Positions 41,882 to 51,756 of a stretch of 64,000 nucleotides of DNA are shown piece after piece. The translations under genes were made by a program, and so were the position numbers. The notes beneath the pieces are model-generated. The model was not told the origin of the DNA. It worked only from the letters and a program-made list of their open reading frames with translations, and searched no databases. Positions within the stretch are counted from its first letter, which is position 1. The number at the start of each line of letters is the position of its first letter. Source of the stretch: JAWHQP01 sp032586195 (GTDB lineage: Bacteria; Pseudomonadota; Gammaproteobacteria; Enterobacterales; Pasteurellaceae); assembly GCA_032586195.1 (NCBI GenBank), contig JAWHQP010000001.1:62001-126000 (forward strand), read 5' to 3'.

Positions 41882-44074
41882 ATGTACGTGAAAACCAAAT
41901 TATCACTTTGTGTCGCGGCGATCTGCTCATCCGGCTTAATCGTGGCAGCGGAAAATCCGATCCAACTTTCTGAAATTTCAGTTGCCGAAACGGCAAACAG
42001 TGCGCTTATCCAGAGCAAAATTACTCGAAAAGAAATTCAACAAAAACAGGCTCGGGATATTAAAGATGTGCTGTCCGATCAGCTTGATGTCGGCGTGTCG
42101 AACCTGCAATCCGCCCGTTCCGGTAATGACGGCATTAATTTACGCGGTTTAAGCGGCAATCGTATTGCTACCACGGTTGACGGCATCGCGATGCCGGAAG
42201 CTCAGGAAGCCAAACATTTTATGTCCTATGGTATGGAATTCGGTCGCGGTGATTATATTGAACCGACTTCCCTGCGTGGCGCGGAAGTGCAATACGGCGG
42301 TTCGGAACAAAGTTTATCCGGCGGTGTCAATTTTACCACCCTGGAGCCGGAAGACTTATTAAAAGGTCGTAATACGGGCGGTTTTGTCGGAACCGGCTAT
42401 AACAGTGTGGATAATTCTACTTACGGTACGCTGGGCGGAGCCTTACGGATAAACCGTTATCAAGGCATGGTGATGACGACCCTGCGTCACGGCGATCAGA
42501 CCGAAACCCACGGCAGCAACGCTTCAAGCGGCAGCGCGCGGACGGAAGCCGACCCGGCCGATTATAAAAATATCTATGTGCTGACCAAACATAAATATCA
42601 GGCGGACGATCACAATAAATTCAATTTTACCTATGAATATCTGCATAAGAAAACCGATACGGATCTGTTGTCCAAAACCGGCACCAGCATTGACAGCGGT
42701 ACCGGTACTCAGCTTTACGGCAATTCTACTGATAAAGTAACCCGTCAGCGTTTTTCTTTAGGTCATGAATACATCAGCGAAACAGGCTGGCTGCATAGTG
42801 CCAGAACACGTATTTATTACCAGGACGCTAAAACTGAAAATTCACGTTTCAGACAGGGTACGAAGAATTACCGTTCAGAAAATTCCGAAGTGGAAAACAA
42901 AACATTCGGCGTTAATCTGGATTTAATGAGCTATATTGAAGGCACGGTACCGCAGTTGCTACGTTATGGCGCGGGTTACACCTATACCAAGGCAACCAAC
43001 TACTTACGTTATGTACGACCGGCGTATAGCAGCGGTATTTATTCCCGTTTAGGCAGTGCCAATTTCGACGGCAAACCGAGTGCCGACACCAAACAGAACC
43101 GTATTAACCTCTATATTGAAGATGAAATTAGCTGGGGTGATTTCGTCATCACGCCGCATTTGGGCTTGGTACATTACCGTATTTCACCGGAAGGCAACAA
43201 CAATACTGCCGTCAGCGGTTTTGCCGCTCATAAAACCAAACAGACGGTATTTACCCCGAAATTAAATCTGTTATGGAAAATCGCACCGGAATTTGAACCT
43301 TATTTCCAATATTCCCGTGGGGTGAGAGTTCCTTCCGCCCAGCAGTTGACTTCCTATTTTTATGAGTCGCCGATGGGTTACAACGTGGCGGTAATAGGCA
43401 ATCCGAATCTGAAAGCGGAAACCTCGCATAACTTTGAACTGGGTCTGCAAGGTCATACCGAAACCGTGCGTTATCGTATCAGCGGTTTCTATAACCGTTA
43501 TAAAAACTTTATTGACTGGCAGGATGCCACCGCGCGGATGAACGGTTATACCCAATATGTTCAATATCAAAATATGGATAAAGCCAAAATCTACGGAGTA
43601 ACCGCCAGTGCAAAATGGAACTTCTACGGCGATTTCTACACGGACGCGGGCTTAGCTTACGCTCGCGGACGTGAGACCGAAGATGGCGAAGTCAAACCGA
43701 TCAACAGCGTACAGCCGCTGAAAACCCGTTTAGGTTTGGGCTATGACAACGACACTTTCGGTGCTGATATCCATTGGACCTATTCACGCGGCAAAGCCGA
43801 TAAAGATATCAGCGGTTCGTTAGCCTACAATCCGACCGGAGGCTATTCCGTATGGGATTTGGGCGTATATTGGAAACCGATTAAAGATTTAACTTTAAGC
43901 GCGAATCTTAACAATATCTTTGATAAAAAATACTGGAACTGGAACGATATTTCTTACCTAGCGTTATTGAGTGACGGGGCAAGTCAATCTCCTGTTTCAA
44001 TCAATGCCGCCAACGCGGATCGTTATTCCGCGCCGGGGCGTAACTTTAACGTAGGTATCCGTTACGAGTTTTAA
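41882..44074 (+). CDS. TonB-dependent outer-membrane receptor, probable haem/haemoprotein type
   Basis: The 730-residue product has a Sec signal peptide (MYVKTKLSLCVAAICSSGLIVAA), then a TonB box-like LSEISV and a plug domain (INLRGLSGNRIATTVDGIAMPEAQ, 42132-42210). A 22-strand barrel ends in the aromatic signature GIRYEF. The barrel contains YFQYSRGVRVPSAQQL and LSANLNNIFDKKYWNW, typical of the TonB haemoglobin/transferrin/lactoferrin receptor group. A haem or haemoprotein ligand is likely but not proven. It is a single gene with a Fur box and its own terminator. Confidence 0.88.
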   Translation: MYVKTKLSLCVAAICSSGLIVAAENPIQLSEISVAETANSALIQSKITRKEIQQKQARDIKDVLSDQLDVGVSNLQSARSGNDGINLRGLSGNRIATTVDGIAMPEAQEAKHFMSYGMEFGRGDYIEPTSLRGAEVQYGGSEQSLSGGVNFTTLEPEDLLKGRNTGGFVGTGYNSVDNSTYGTLGGALRINRYQGMVMTTLRHGDQTETHGSNASSGSARTEADPADYKNIYVLTKHKYQADDHNKFNFTYEYLHKKTDTDLLSKTGTSIDSGTGTQLYGNSTDKVTRQRFSLGHEYISETGWLHSARTRIYYQDAKTENSRFRQGTKNYRSENSEVENKTFGVNLDLMSYIEGTVPQLLRYGAGYTYTKATNYLRYVRPAYSSGIYSRLGSANFDGKPSADTKQNRINLYIEDEISWGDFVITPHLGLVHYRISPEGNNNTAVSGFAAHKTKQTVFTPKLNLLWKIAPEFEPYFQYSRGVRVPSAQQLTSYFYESPMGYNVAVIGNPNLKAETSHNFELGLQGHTETVRYRISGFYNRYKNFIDWQDATARMNGYTQYVQYQNMDKAKIYGVTASAKWNFYGDFYTDAGLAYARGRETEDGEVKPINSVQPLKTRLGLGYDNDTFGADIHWTYSRGKADKDISGSLAYNPTGGYSVWDLGVYWKPIKDLTLSANLNNIFDKKYWNWNDISYLALLSDGASQSPVSINAANADRYSAPGRNFNVGIRYEF

Positions 44075-44096
44075 TCAATAACGCTACCGAAAGATC

Positions 44097-44124
44097 GGCA
44101 CAGGCTTGAGCCTGTGCCTTTTTT
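44097..44124 (+). terminator. Rho-independent terminator of the TonB receptor
   Basis: GGCACAGGC-TTGA-GCCTGTGCC is a 9-bp perfect stem followed by TTTTTT, 22 bp after the stop. Confidence 0.85.
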
Positions 44125-44139
44125 ATATGTAAACCTTAA

Positions 44140-44202
44140 AAGTGCGGTGTCGAAAATCGGAGTTTTGTGTGGTAAAAAACACAGAAAAACGACACCGCAC
44201 TT
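44140..44202. repeat. Pair of inverted DNA uptake sequences before mntP
   Basis: AAGTGCGGT (44140-44148) and ACCGCACTT (44194-44202) are exact and inverted, extended to AAGTGCGGTGTCG and CGACACCGCACTT. A second stem (TGTG...CACA) lies between them. Confidence 0.8.
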
Positions 44203-44288
44203 TGTTTTTTTTGATCCAATCGAGATTACCTCAGACAGTTTTCTGTATAATAATAGTCTCTTTTTTATCCTTATTTTGAGGATTTTTT

Positions 44289-44849
44289 ATGTCATTCTAT
44301 ACGTTGTGGGCGGTAGCTTTCGGGCTATCAATGGATGCTTTTGCCGTTTCCGTGTGCAAAGGGCTGTCCATGCCGTCTTTTCGCTGGAGTAATGCCCTGA
44401 AAGCGGGCTTCTATTTTGGTCTGTTCCAGGCCATTATGCCGCTGCTGGGGTTTCTGCTTGGCGTGCGGTTCAGTGAATCGGTAAAATCCTTTGATCACTG
44501 GCTCGCTTTCGGTTTATTAAGCCTCATCGGCATTAATATGCTGCGCGCGGCGTTTAGCGACGGCGAAGAACAATGCGACGGCAGTTTCAGTGTAAAAACC
44601 ATGCTGACCTTAGCTGTCGCCACCAGCATTGATGCTCTTGTGATAGGTGTTTCTTTCGCCTTTTTAACCGTTAATATCGTGCCGGCGGTGTTCATCATCG
44701 GTTCGATCACTGCCGTGTTATCCGTTATCGGGGTAAAAAGCGGGTATTTTTTAGGCTCGCGGATAAGAAGTAAAGCCGAGATTCTTGGCGGCGTGGTGTT
44801 GATTGTTATGGCGGTGAAGATTTTACTGGAGCATACGTTACTGGCTTGA
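44289..44849 (+). CDS. mntP: Manganese efflux pump MntP
   Basis: MntP exports manganese across the inner membrane. The 186-residue product has six membrane spans and the two family repeats, each with a conserved acidic D: GLSMDAFAVSVCKGLS and VATSIDALVIGVSFAF. A TATAAT (44246-44251) upstream may be the -10. I looked for a yybP-ykoY manganese riboswitch and did not see its core. It is a single gene with a terminator. Confidence 0.94.
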   Translation: MSFYTLWAVAFGLSMDAFAVSVCKGLSMPSFRWSNALKAGFYFGLFQAIMPLLGFLLGVRFSESVKSFDHWLAFGLLSLIGINMLRAAFSDGEEQCDGSFSVKTMLTLAVATSIDALVIGVSFAFLTVNIVPAVFIIGSITAVLSVIGVKSGYFLGSRIRSKAEILGGVVLIVMAVKILLEHTLLA

Positions 44850-44874
44850 CGTTGACTTGCTGAAATTCCGCTAA

Positions 44875-44901
44875 CCCCCCTTTTTTAAAAGGGGGCTTTT
44901 T
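44875..44901 (+). terminator. Rho-independent terminator of mntP
   Basis: CCCCCCTTTTTT is followed by AAAAGGGGGC and TTTTTT. The stem is strong and may also serve pnuC, which ends at 44940 on the other strand. Confidence 0.75.
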
Positions 44902-44939
44902 ACATCTCTCAAATCATGAACAGGAAAAGCCGGAGAAGA

Positions 44940-45626
44940 TTAATTGCGACTCAGCTTTGTCCAGTTCCAATAGCCATAAATGGAGTTGACTAAATAGCCG
45001 GCGAACATAATGTACATAGCCGGCGTTTCCGCCCAAAGGATAATGGAAAGAACATTGAGCGCAATCCATAGTAACCATTGTTCGCGATAACGCAAAATCA
45101 TCAGCAGTTGAGCGGTGAAGGTGATGATGGTCGTGGTGCCGTCGAGAGCGGCCGAGCTGCCGCCGGCTGCCCGCACCGCCTGAATGAAGAAATAAGAACA
45201 CACCGTGATGCCGACCAGCATAATTGCCCAGCCTTTGGCGTTTAACGCCTTGGCTTTAACGCTTTCATTGCCGCGGGAGTCCGTTTGCATATTGGCTTTC
45301 CACATAAAATAGCCGATAAATTGGGCGGGAATGTAAACATAGAGCGTGGTATTCATTTCGCCGATGAAATTATTTCCCCACGCCACATAGAAATAGGTGT
45401 AAGCGAAAATTAATCCGAAGAAATAATTGCTGATTTTCCCTTTACTGACGAAAATAACGCAGAGCAAACCCGCGATACCTGAAATCATGGAGAGGGTAGA
45501 ATCGGGATCCTGCGTGTAAGCCCAAATCTGCGCGCCTACAAACACAACCATCCACAGCACCTCCAACGGTTTCCAGCCGCCGAGGAATTCATTTTTTATA
45601 TCAGTCAGATTAGCGGTGAAGTTCAT
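44940..45626 (-). CDS. pnuC: Nicotinamide riboside transporter PnuC
   Basis: PnuC takes up nicotinamide riboside, important in Pasteurellaceae that cannot make NAD de novo. From the ATG at 45626 (after AGGGAG) the product is 228 residues with about seven spans. The family motifs WAYTQDPDSTLSMISGIAGLLCV, FFGLIFAYTYFYVAW and the late WIALNVLSIILW are present. An upstream in-frame start (45677) would add a non-homologous 17-residue tail. An uptake sequence lies in the promoter region (45676-45684). Confidence 0.92.
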   Translation of the reverse strand: MNFTANLTDIKNEFLGGWKPLEVLWMVVFVGAQIWAYTQDPDSTLSMISGIAGLLCVIFVSKGKISNYFFGLIFAYTYFYVAWGNNFIGEMNTTLYVYIPAQFIGYFMWKANMQTDSRGNESVKAKALNAKGWAIMLVGITVCSYFFIQAVRAAGGSSAALDGTTTIITFTAQLLMILRYREQWLLWIALNVLSIILWAETPAMYIMFAGYLVNSIYGYWNWTKLSRN

Positions 45627-45822
45627 TTCTGAGATCTCCCTGGGAGTGATGAGTGAGAATTTTCCTGATTTTTGCACCGCACTTGTTGTATGTCAAGTAT
45701 AAGCTTTAAAATTAAGATTTTTTACTTTAGAAATATCGGTTTTGTAGCGAATAGCGTACTATGAATTTTCATTAATTCAGACTAAAATACGCCCGTTTCA
45801 ATAAGCGAGAATAGGCGGAATA

Positions 45823-48720
45823 ATGTCATTTGCAATAGGGCAGCGTTGGATTAGTGAAAGTGAACATGAGCTGGGATTGGGGCTTATAGTGGAGGTGGAT
45901 CGTCGCACGGTCACGATTTTCTTCCCTGCCTGTGATGAACGGCGGGTATATGCGTTAACCGGTGCGCCTCTGATCCGTGTGCAGTTTCAGGCCGGTGACG
46001 TGGTGGTTCATCATGAAGGCTGGAAAGCCACGGTGATTGATGTGTTGGAAAATAACGGCGGGCTGATTTATTCGGTGCGGCGATTGGATAATCAAACCGA
46101 AACGATGTTGCGGGAAATGGATTTGAGCCATCGGATTTCCTTCGGTAAACCGCAGGATCGCCTGTTCGCCGTTCAGATTGATCGCAGCGATCGCTTCGCG
46201 CTGCGTTATCGGGCCCTGCAACGGCAGCAGGCGCAGTTTCAGTCGCCGTTACGCGGGCTACGGGGCGTTCGGGCGGGATTGATTCCCCATCAGCTGCACA
46301 TTGCCAGAGAAGTGGGACAACGGGTTAACCCGCGTGTACTGCTGGCGGATGAAGTCGGACTGGGTAAGACCATTGAGGCGGGCATGATTTTGCAGCAACA
46401 ACTGTTTGCAGGCAAGGTGGAACGCGTGCTGATTCTGGTACCGGAAAACCTGCAGCATCAGTGGCTGGTGGAAATGCTGCGCCGTTTTAATTTGCATTTT
46501 GCCCTGTTTGATGAAGAACGGGCGGCGGATTTTGCCGCCACTGAATATGAGGCGGAGCGTAATCCGTTTGATACGGAAAATCGGATTATCTGTTCCCTCG
46601 ATTGGCTGCTCTCCCGACCGCAACGGGCTCAACAGTTGATACAGAGCGAATTTGATATGCTGATTGTGGATGAAGCCCACCATCTGAGCTGGCACGAACA
46701 ACATCCAAGCCCCGCTTATCGGCTGGTGGAACAGCTGGTAAACCGAATTCCTTCCGTACTGTTGCTGACGGCAACACCCGAACAGCTTGGGCTGGAAAGT
46801 CACTTCGCCCGCCTGCGCCTGCTGGATCCGAACCGCTTTTACGATTATGCCGCCTTTGTGGCGGAACAGCAGCGGTATCAGCCGGTTGCCGAAGCGGTGC
46901 AAAGCCTGCTGAGTGATGATCAGCCGCTAACCGCGGTGCTGAAAAATCGAGTTTCCGACTTATTGGAAGAACAGGACGTTGAACCGTTTTTCAAAGCGAT
47001 CGCCGCCGGCAAGCAAGAGGGAGCGCGGGCTCGGCAGGAACTTATCCGCAATCTTATTGACCGTCACGGTACCAGCCGTTTGCTTTTCCGCAATACCCGT
47101 CAAGGCGTGAAAGGCTTCCCGCGTCGCCATTATCATCAAGTGACCTTAGAAATGCCACGGCAATATGCGGACGCCGTTAAGATGACGCAGTTGCCGGCGG
47201 GCAGCTTGGACGAAAGGTTGTTCTACCCCGAACGAATTTTCCATAAGTTTAATCCTGAAGCGAAGTGGTGGGAGTTTGATCCTCGGCTGATGTGGCTGAT
47301 CACTTTTCTGAAAGCCCATCGTGAGGAAAAGGTACTAGTGATTTGTCGTCACGCCGACACGGCGATTCGGCTTGAGCAGACATTACGGGAGAAGGAAGCG
47401 ATCCGCGGTGCGCTGTTCCACGAAAGAATGTCTATTGTGGAACGGGATCGTGCAGCCGCTTATTTCTCCCAGCAGGAAAACGGAGCGCAAGTGCTGCTGA
47501 GCTCCGCCATCGGTTCGGAGGGGCGTAACTTCCAGTTCTCCCGCCATTTGGTGCTGTTCAGTTTGCCGCATACTCCCGATTTGCTGGAACAGTGTATCGG
47601 ACGGCTGGATCGCATCGGGCAAACGCGGGATATTGAGATTTATCTACCTTGTTTTGCCGCCACTGCCCAGGCCCGGCTTGCCCGCTGGTATCACGAAGGT
47701 CTGAATGCCTTTGAGGAAACCTGTCCGATGGGCGCGACATTGTTTGAAAAGTGCGGTGCCGAATTAGCGAGTTTTTTTGCCCACCCGGATGAAGAGGCAT
47801 TCACCGCCTTTGTGAAGCGGACCCATCAGCAGCAAACGCGGCTGAAAGCCCGGCTGGAACAAGGACGGGATCGCCTGCTGGAGCTGAATTCCGCCGGCGG
47901 CGAGGCGGCACGACAGCTGGCCGTGGCGATTACGGCGGAGGATCAGTCGGCAGATTTGGTGAATTTCACTCTTAATCTGTTTGATATTATCGGAGTGGAA
48001 CAAGAGGATCTCGGCGAGCAAGCTATTGTAATCAGCCCGACCGGCACCATGCTGGTACCTGATTTTCCGGGGCTGAAAGAAGAAGGCGTGACGGTCACCT
48101 TTGATCGGCAGCTGGCATTAGCCCGCGAGGAAGTTGAATTTCTTAGCTGGGATCATCCGATGCTGCGCAACGGCATTGATCTCATTACTTCGGGAGATAT
48201 CGGCAAAACCGCCGCTTCGGTGCTGATTAACAGAGAATTGCCTGCCGGCACCCTGTTGCTGGAATTAATCTATATAGTGGAAAGCCAAGCTCCGAAAAGT
48301 TTACAGCTTACGCGTTTTCTGCCGCCGACGCCGGTGCGGGTGCTGCTGAACGGCAAAGGCAATGATTTAGCAGCACAGATCGGTTTTGAACGGCTGGAAA
48401 GTCAGCTTAAACCGATGGGTAAAAATATAGTAAGTAAAGTGGTAAAAATGACCCGAGCCAATATTGAACGGATGATTCAGGCGGCGGAGGATAAAATCGC
48501 CGCGCAGGCTCGGCAGATTATCGCCGGCGCGAAACAACAGGCGGAACAAACCCTTGATGAAGAATTAAACCGTTTGCTGGCATTGAAAGCGGTGAATAAA
48601 AATATCCGTCGGGATGAAATCGAGTACTTGGAACGGATGCGTGAACAAACTCTTATTCATTTATCACAGGCGAACTGGCGTTTGGACAGTTTGCGTTTAA
48701 TTGTGACCAATAACGTTTAA
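45823..48720 (+). CDS. rapA: RNA polymerase-associated ATPase RapA (HepA)
   Basis: RapA is a Swi2/Snf2 ATPase that binds core RNA polymerase and helps recycle it after transcription. The 965-residue product has N-terminal Tudor-like domains (about 1-110). Walker A LLADEVGLGKTIEAGMIL, DEAH box LIVDEAHHLSW and the motif III-like LLLTATPEQLG follow. The C-terminal helicase block contains SSAIGSEGRNFQFSRHLVLF and IGRLDRIGQ. An uptake sequence lies inside (47749-47757). It ends in a clear terminator. Confidence 0.96.
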   Translation: MSFAIGQRWISESEHELGLGLIVEVDRRTVTIFFPACDERRVYALTGAPLIRVQFQAGDVVVHHEGWKATVIDVLENNGGLIYSVRRLDNQTETMLREMDLSHRISFGKPQDRLFAVQIDRSDRFALRYRALQRQQAQFQSPLRGLRGVRAGLIPHQLHIAREVGQRVNPRVLLADEVGLGKTIEAGMILQQQLFAGKVERVLILVPENLQHQWLVEMLRRFNLHFALFDEERAADFAATEYEAERNPFDTENRIICSLDWLLSRPQRAQQLIQSEFDMLIVDEAHHLSWHEQHPSPAYRLVEQLVNRIPSVLLLTATPEQLGLESHFARLRLLDPNRFYDYAAFVAEQQRYQPVAEAVQSLLSDDQPLTAVLKNRVSDLLEEQDVEPFFKAIAAGKQEGARARQELIRNLIDRHGTSRLLFRNTRQGVKGFPRRHYHQVTLEMPRQYADAVKMTQLPAGSLDERLFYPERIFHKFNPEAKWWEFDPRLMWLITFLKAHREEKVLVICRHADTAIRLEQTLREKEAIRGALFHERMSIVERDRAAAYFSQQENGAQVLLSSAIGSEGRNFQFSRHLVLFSLPHTPDLLEQCIGRLDRIGQTRDIEIYLPCFAATAQARLARWYHEGLNAFEETCPMGATLFEKCGAELASFFAHPDEEAFTAFVKRTHQQQTRLKARLEQGRDRLLELNSAGGEAARQLAVAITAEDQSADLVNFTLNLFDIIGVEQEDLGEQAIVISPTGTMLVPDFPGLKEEGVTVTFDRQLALAREEVEFLSWDHPMLRNGIDLITSGDIGKTAASVLINRELPAGTLLLELIYIVESQAPKSLQLTRFLPPTPVRVLLNGKGNDLAAQIGFERLESQLKPMGKNIVSKVVKMTRANIERMIQAAEDKIAAQARQIIAGAKQQAEQTLDEELNRLLALKAVNKNIRRDEIEYLERMREQTLIHLSQANWRLDSLRLIVTNNV

Positions 48721-48745
48721 TTTTTATTAAACATACGCCTTAAAG

Positions 48746-48772
48746 ACCTGACGGGAATCCGTCGGGTTTTTT
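48746..48772 (+). terminator. Rho-independent terminator of rapA
   Basis: ACCTGACGG-GAAT-CCGTCGGGT is followed by TTTTT, 25 bp after the stop. Confidence 0.8.
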
Positions 48773-49005
48773 ATTTGAGCCACGCTATTTTTTGCTCGGT
48801 TTAGCATTTAACAAAGTCAGGATTAGAAAAAATATAAAAATAAGCTTAAAAAATAATATATTTTTTATATTAATGGAAAAATTAATAAGATATAAACAAA
48901 CAAGTTGCACTATTACTAATTTTTATGCATATTAATCGACACACAATAAAAAAACGGGGCAACCCTAATGCAAATATCAACGCACAACGTAAAGAGGACT
49001 TATCT

Positions 49006-50355
49006 ATGTCAAACACTGTTTCATCATTAGAAGCGTTTTTAGCTAAAGTGGCAAAACGTGACGCCAACCAACCCGAATTCTTACAAGCCGTACGCGAAGT
49101 GTTCACTTCAATCTGGCCGTTCTTGGAAGCCAATCCGAAATACCGTTCGGAAGCGTTATTGGAGCGTTTGGTCGAACCGGAACGTGCTTTCCAGTTCCGT
49201 GTGGCTTGGACGGATGACAAAGGTCAGGTTCAGGTCAATCGCGCGTTCCGCGTGCAATATAACAGTGCTATCGGCCCGTACAAAGGCGGTATGCGCTTCC
49301 ATCCATCGGTAAATCTCTCCATTTTAAAATTCTTAGGGTTCGAACAAATCTTCAAAAATGCCTTAACTACGTTGCCGATGGGGGGCGGTAAAGGGGGCTC
49401 GGATTTTGATCCTAAAGGCAAATCCGACGCTGAAGTTATGCGTTTCTGCCAGGCTTTGGTGGCTGAATTGTATCGTCATATCGGCCCGGATACCGATGTG
49501 CCGGCGGGCGATATCGGTGTGGGTGGTCGTGAAGTGGGCTATCTTGCCGGCTATATGAAAAAATTATCCAACCAGGCCGCTTGCGTGTTCACTGGCCGCG
49601 GTCTTTCCTTCGGCGGCTCATTGATTCGTCCTGAAGCGACAGGCTATGGCTTAGTGTATTTCGTGCAAGCTATGCTGGCTGAAAAAGGCGAAGATTTAAA
49701 AGGCAAAGTGGTGTCAGTGTCCGGTTCCGGTAACGTGGCGCAATATGCCATCGAAAAAGCGCTGCAATTAGGTGCGAAGGTTATCACCTGCTCCGATTCA
49801 TCAGGCTATGTTTATGATAAAGACGGTTTCACCGCAGAAAAATTAGCGGCGTTGCAGGAAATTAAAGAAGTGAAACGCGGTCGTGTAAAAGATTACGCGG
49901 AACAGTTCGGTTTGGAATATTATGCGGGACAACGTCCGTGGGGTGTAAAAGTTGACGTGGCGTTACCATGTGCGACCCAGAACGAATTGGAACTGGCAGA
50001 TGCTCGGAAGCTCATTGCGAACGGGGTTAAATTAGTGGCGGAAGGTGCCAATATGCCAACCACTATCGAAGCAACCGACGCGTTCTTAGCCGCGGACGTG
50101 TTGTTCGGGCCGGGTAAAGCGGCCAACGCGGGCGGCGTGGCTACTTCCGGTCTTGAAATGGCGCAGGGCTCGCAACGTTTATACTGGACACGTGAAGAAG
50201 TGGATGCCAAACTGCACAACATCATGCTGGATATTCATGCTAACTGTAAAAAATACGGTTCGGGTCAGGGCAAAAACATTAATTACGTTGCAGGCGCCAA
50301 TATCGCCGGTTTCGTGAAAGTAGCGGATGCTATGCTGGCCCAAGGTGTGTTCTAA
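49006..50355 (+). CDS. gdhA: NADP-specific glutamate dehydrogenase
   Basis: GdhA makes glutamate from 2-oxoglutarate and ammonium. From the ATG at 49006 (after AGAGGA) it is 449 residues. Active-site segments YKGGMRFHPSVN and LPMGGGKGGSDFDPKGKS hold the substrate lysines. VPAGDIGVGGREVG and the Rossmann motif VSGSGNVAQYAIEK are intact. A longer frame from 48925 lacks homology. The upstream region (48776-49005) is very AT-rich and has no other gene. Confidence 0.96.
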   Translation: MSNTVSSLEAFLAKVAKRDANQPEFLQAVREVFTSIWPFLEANPKYRSEALLERLVEPERAFQFRVAWTDDKGQVQVNRAFRVQYNSAIGPYKGGMRFHPSVNLSILKFLGFEQIFKNALTTLPMGGGKGGSDFDPKGKSDAEVMRFCQALVAELYRHIGPDTDVPAGDIGVGGREVGYLAGYMKKLSNQAACVFTGRGLSFGGSLIRPEATGYGLVYFVQAMLAEKGEDLKGKVVSVSGSGNVAQYAIEKALQLGAKVITCSDSSGYVYDKDGFTAEKLAALQEIKEVKRGRVKDYAEQFGLEYYAGQRPWGVKVDVALPCATQNELELADARKLIANGVKLVAEGANMPTTIEATDAFLAADVLFGPGKAANAGGVATSGLEMAQGSQRLYWTREEVDAKLHNIMLDIHANCKKYGSGQGKNINYVAGANIAGFVKVADAMLAQGVF

Positions 50356-50382
50356 TAGATAACCGGCTATTTTTTGAGACTG

Positions 50383-50424
50383 AAATCTCCCCCTTCTTTC
50401 TTAAAGACGGGGGAGATTTATTTA
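50383..50424. terminator. Bidirectional terminator between gdhA and trmN6
   Basis: AAATCTCCCCC and GGGGGAGATTT are perfect 11-bp arms around TTCTTTCTTAAAGAC, with T-rich sequence beyond. It lies between two convergent genes. Confidence 0.8.
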
Positions 50425-50454
50425 GTCGCAGTAAAAAATTTTCCTCAGGGAAAG

Positions 50455-51186
50455 TTAAAATTTCAGATAAAAATCCTTTGTGAGCTGCTTGAATTGAGTG
50501 CTGTACCGATTCTGTTCATCATAAATCACTAATTGAGAACGCTGTTGCGGCAGGGCCTGTTTGCTGAAGGTGAGTAATAGCCGTTGTGGCGGTTTGCCCG
50601 CTTTAGTGGTGATTTCGCAATAACGCACACAATAAAGTGCGGTGTTGAAAATCAGAGTTTTTCCCTCTTGATATGGCAGGATGAAATGGATTTGTCCGTT
50701 CTCTTTCAGGCAATTCGCCGCCTGATTCAGCCAGTTTTCATGGCTCTGCTCTGTGGTGTAACGAGCCAATTCCCGCTGTTGGGAACGGCAGGCTACGCCT
50801 TGTTTGAAATAAGGCGGATTCGCGACGATACAGTCAAAACGCCGATTTTCAGCACCGCACTTTTGACTGAATTGTTCAAGACCGATATGCAGCAGCTTGA
50901 TTTTTTCCGCCCATGGCGATTGTCGCACATTCTCACCGGCCTGTAAGTAAGCGCTTTCATCAATTTCAATGGCGGTAATCTGTGCCTGATCGTCAGTCCG
51001 CTGTGCCAGCATAAGCGCTAATAAACCCGTTCCCGTGCCGATATCAAGATAGTGCGTACCCTGTGTCTTCGTCCAAGCCCCGAGTAAAATGCCGTCCGTG
51101 CCGACTTTCATCGCACATCTGTCATGCTGTATCTGAAATTGCTTAAAACGAAAGTCGTTATTTTTATGTCGATTTGATTTCTGCAT
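50455..51186 (-). CDS. trmN6: tRNA1(Val) (adenine-N6) methyltransferase TrmN6 (YfiC)
   Basis: TrmN6 methylates A37 of tRNA1(Val). The 243-residue class I methyltransferase has the SAM loop LDIGTGTGLLALMLAQRT and the N6-adenine motif ANPPYF. The leading FRFKQFQIQHDRCAMKVGTDG is typical of YfiC. The gene carries two exact uptake sequences in opposite orientation (50635-50643 and 50854-50862). Confidence 0.92.
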   Translation of the reverse strand: MQKSNRHKNNDFRFKQFQIQHDRCAMKVGTDGILLGAWTKTQGTHYLDIGTGTGLLALMLAQRTDDQAQITAIEIDESAYLQAGENVRQSPWAEKIKLLHIGLEQFSQKCGAENRRFDCIVANPPYFKQGVACRSQQRELARYTTEQSHENWLNQAANCLKENGQIHFILPYQEGKTLIFNTALYCVRYCEITTKAGKPPQRLLLTFSKQALPQQRSQLVIYDEQNRYSTQFKQLTKDFYLKF

Positions 51187-51262
51187 GGGCCGGTATTGTA
51201 AAAGACAGAAGCGGCGGGGACAAGATTGCCGATAAAAAAGCGATAAAATACTTATAATTTAG

Positions 51263-51292
51263 TTATGAAAGCGCGAAATAAAATGCTACAAT
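51263..51292 (+). promoter_or_regulatory. Probable secE-nusG promoter
   Basis: TACAAT (51287-51292) preceded by TGC makes an extended -10 element. TTATGA (51263-51268) at 18 bp spacing is a weak -35. It lies 50 bp before the secE ATG. Confidence 0.45.
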
Positions 51293-51341
51293 CACGCGTT
51301 CAGAAAATCTCAATTATTAAAAATAAATTCATGAGTTCATT

Positions 51342-51755
51342 ATGGCTTTAGAAACCGATAAAAAGAAGAAAAACGCTCTGGTTGAAGAGGAGCACAAATC
51401 AAAAGGATTGAATACTGTCTTATGGGTGTTGGTTGCTCTGCTTGTTGCGGCGGCGGCACTTGGAAATATCTATTTGGCCGATCGATTCGCCACGCCGGTT
51501 CGGGTTGTTGCGATTGTTGTGCTGCTCGCTATCGCATTGGGCTTGGCCGCTATCACCACTCAGGGTAAAAAAGCGTTATCTTTCTTCAGCGAAGCAAGAA
51601 CCGAAATCAGACGCGTAGTATGGCCGACCCGCCCCGAAGCGATGCAGACCACCTTTATCGTCATTGGCGTTACGGTATTTACTTCATTGATTTTATGGGG
51701 CTTAGACAGCATTATCGTATCCATCATTAATTTCTTAACCGATTTGAGATTCTAA
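51342..51755 (+). CDS. secE: Protein translocase subunit SecE
   Basis: SecE is the essential clamp subunit of SecYEG. The 137-residue product has the three-span form seen in enterobacteria and Pasteurellaceae: LNTVLWVLVALLVAAAALG, VVAIVVLLAIALGLAAI and a third span TTFIVIGVTVFTSLILWGL. The conserved cytoplasmic amphipathic block FFSEARTEIRRVVWPTRPEA sits before the last span. nusG follows one base later. Confidence 0.95.
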   Translation: MALETDKKKKNALVEEEHKSKGLNTVLWVLVALLVAAAALGNIYLADRFATPVRVVAIVVLLAIALGLAAITTQGKKALSFFSEARTEIRRVVWPTRPEAMQTTFIVIGVTVFTSLILWGLDSIIVSIINFLTDLRF

Positions 51756-51756
51756 C

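Noticed and set aside
44203..44288. yybP-ykoY manganese riboswitch upstream of mntP
   Set aside because: The leader is short and the conserved riboswitch core was not found; only a TATAAT is visible.
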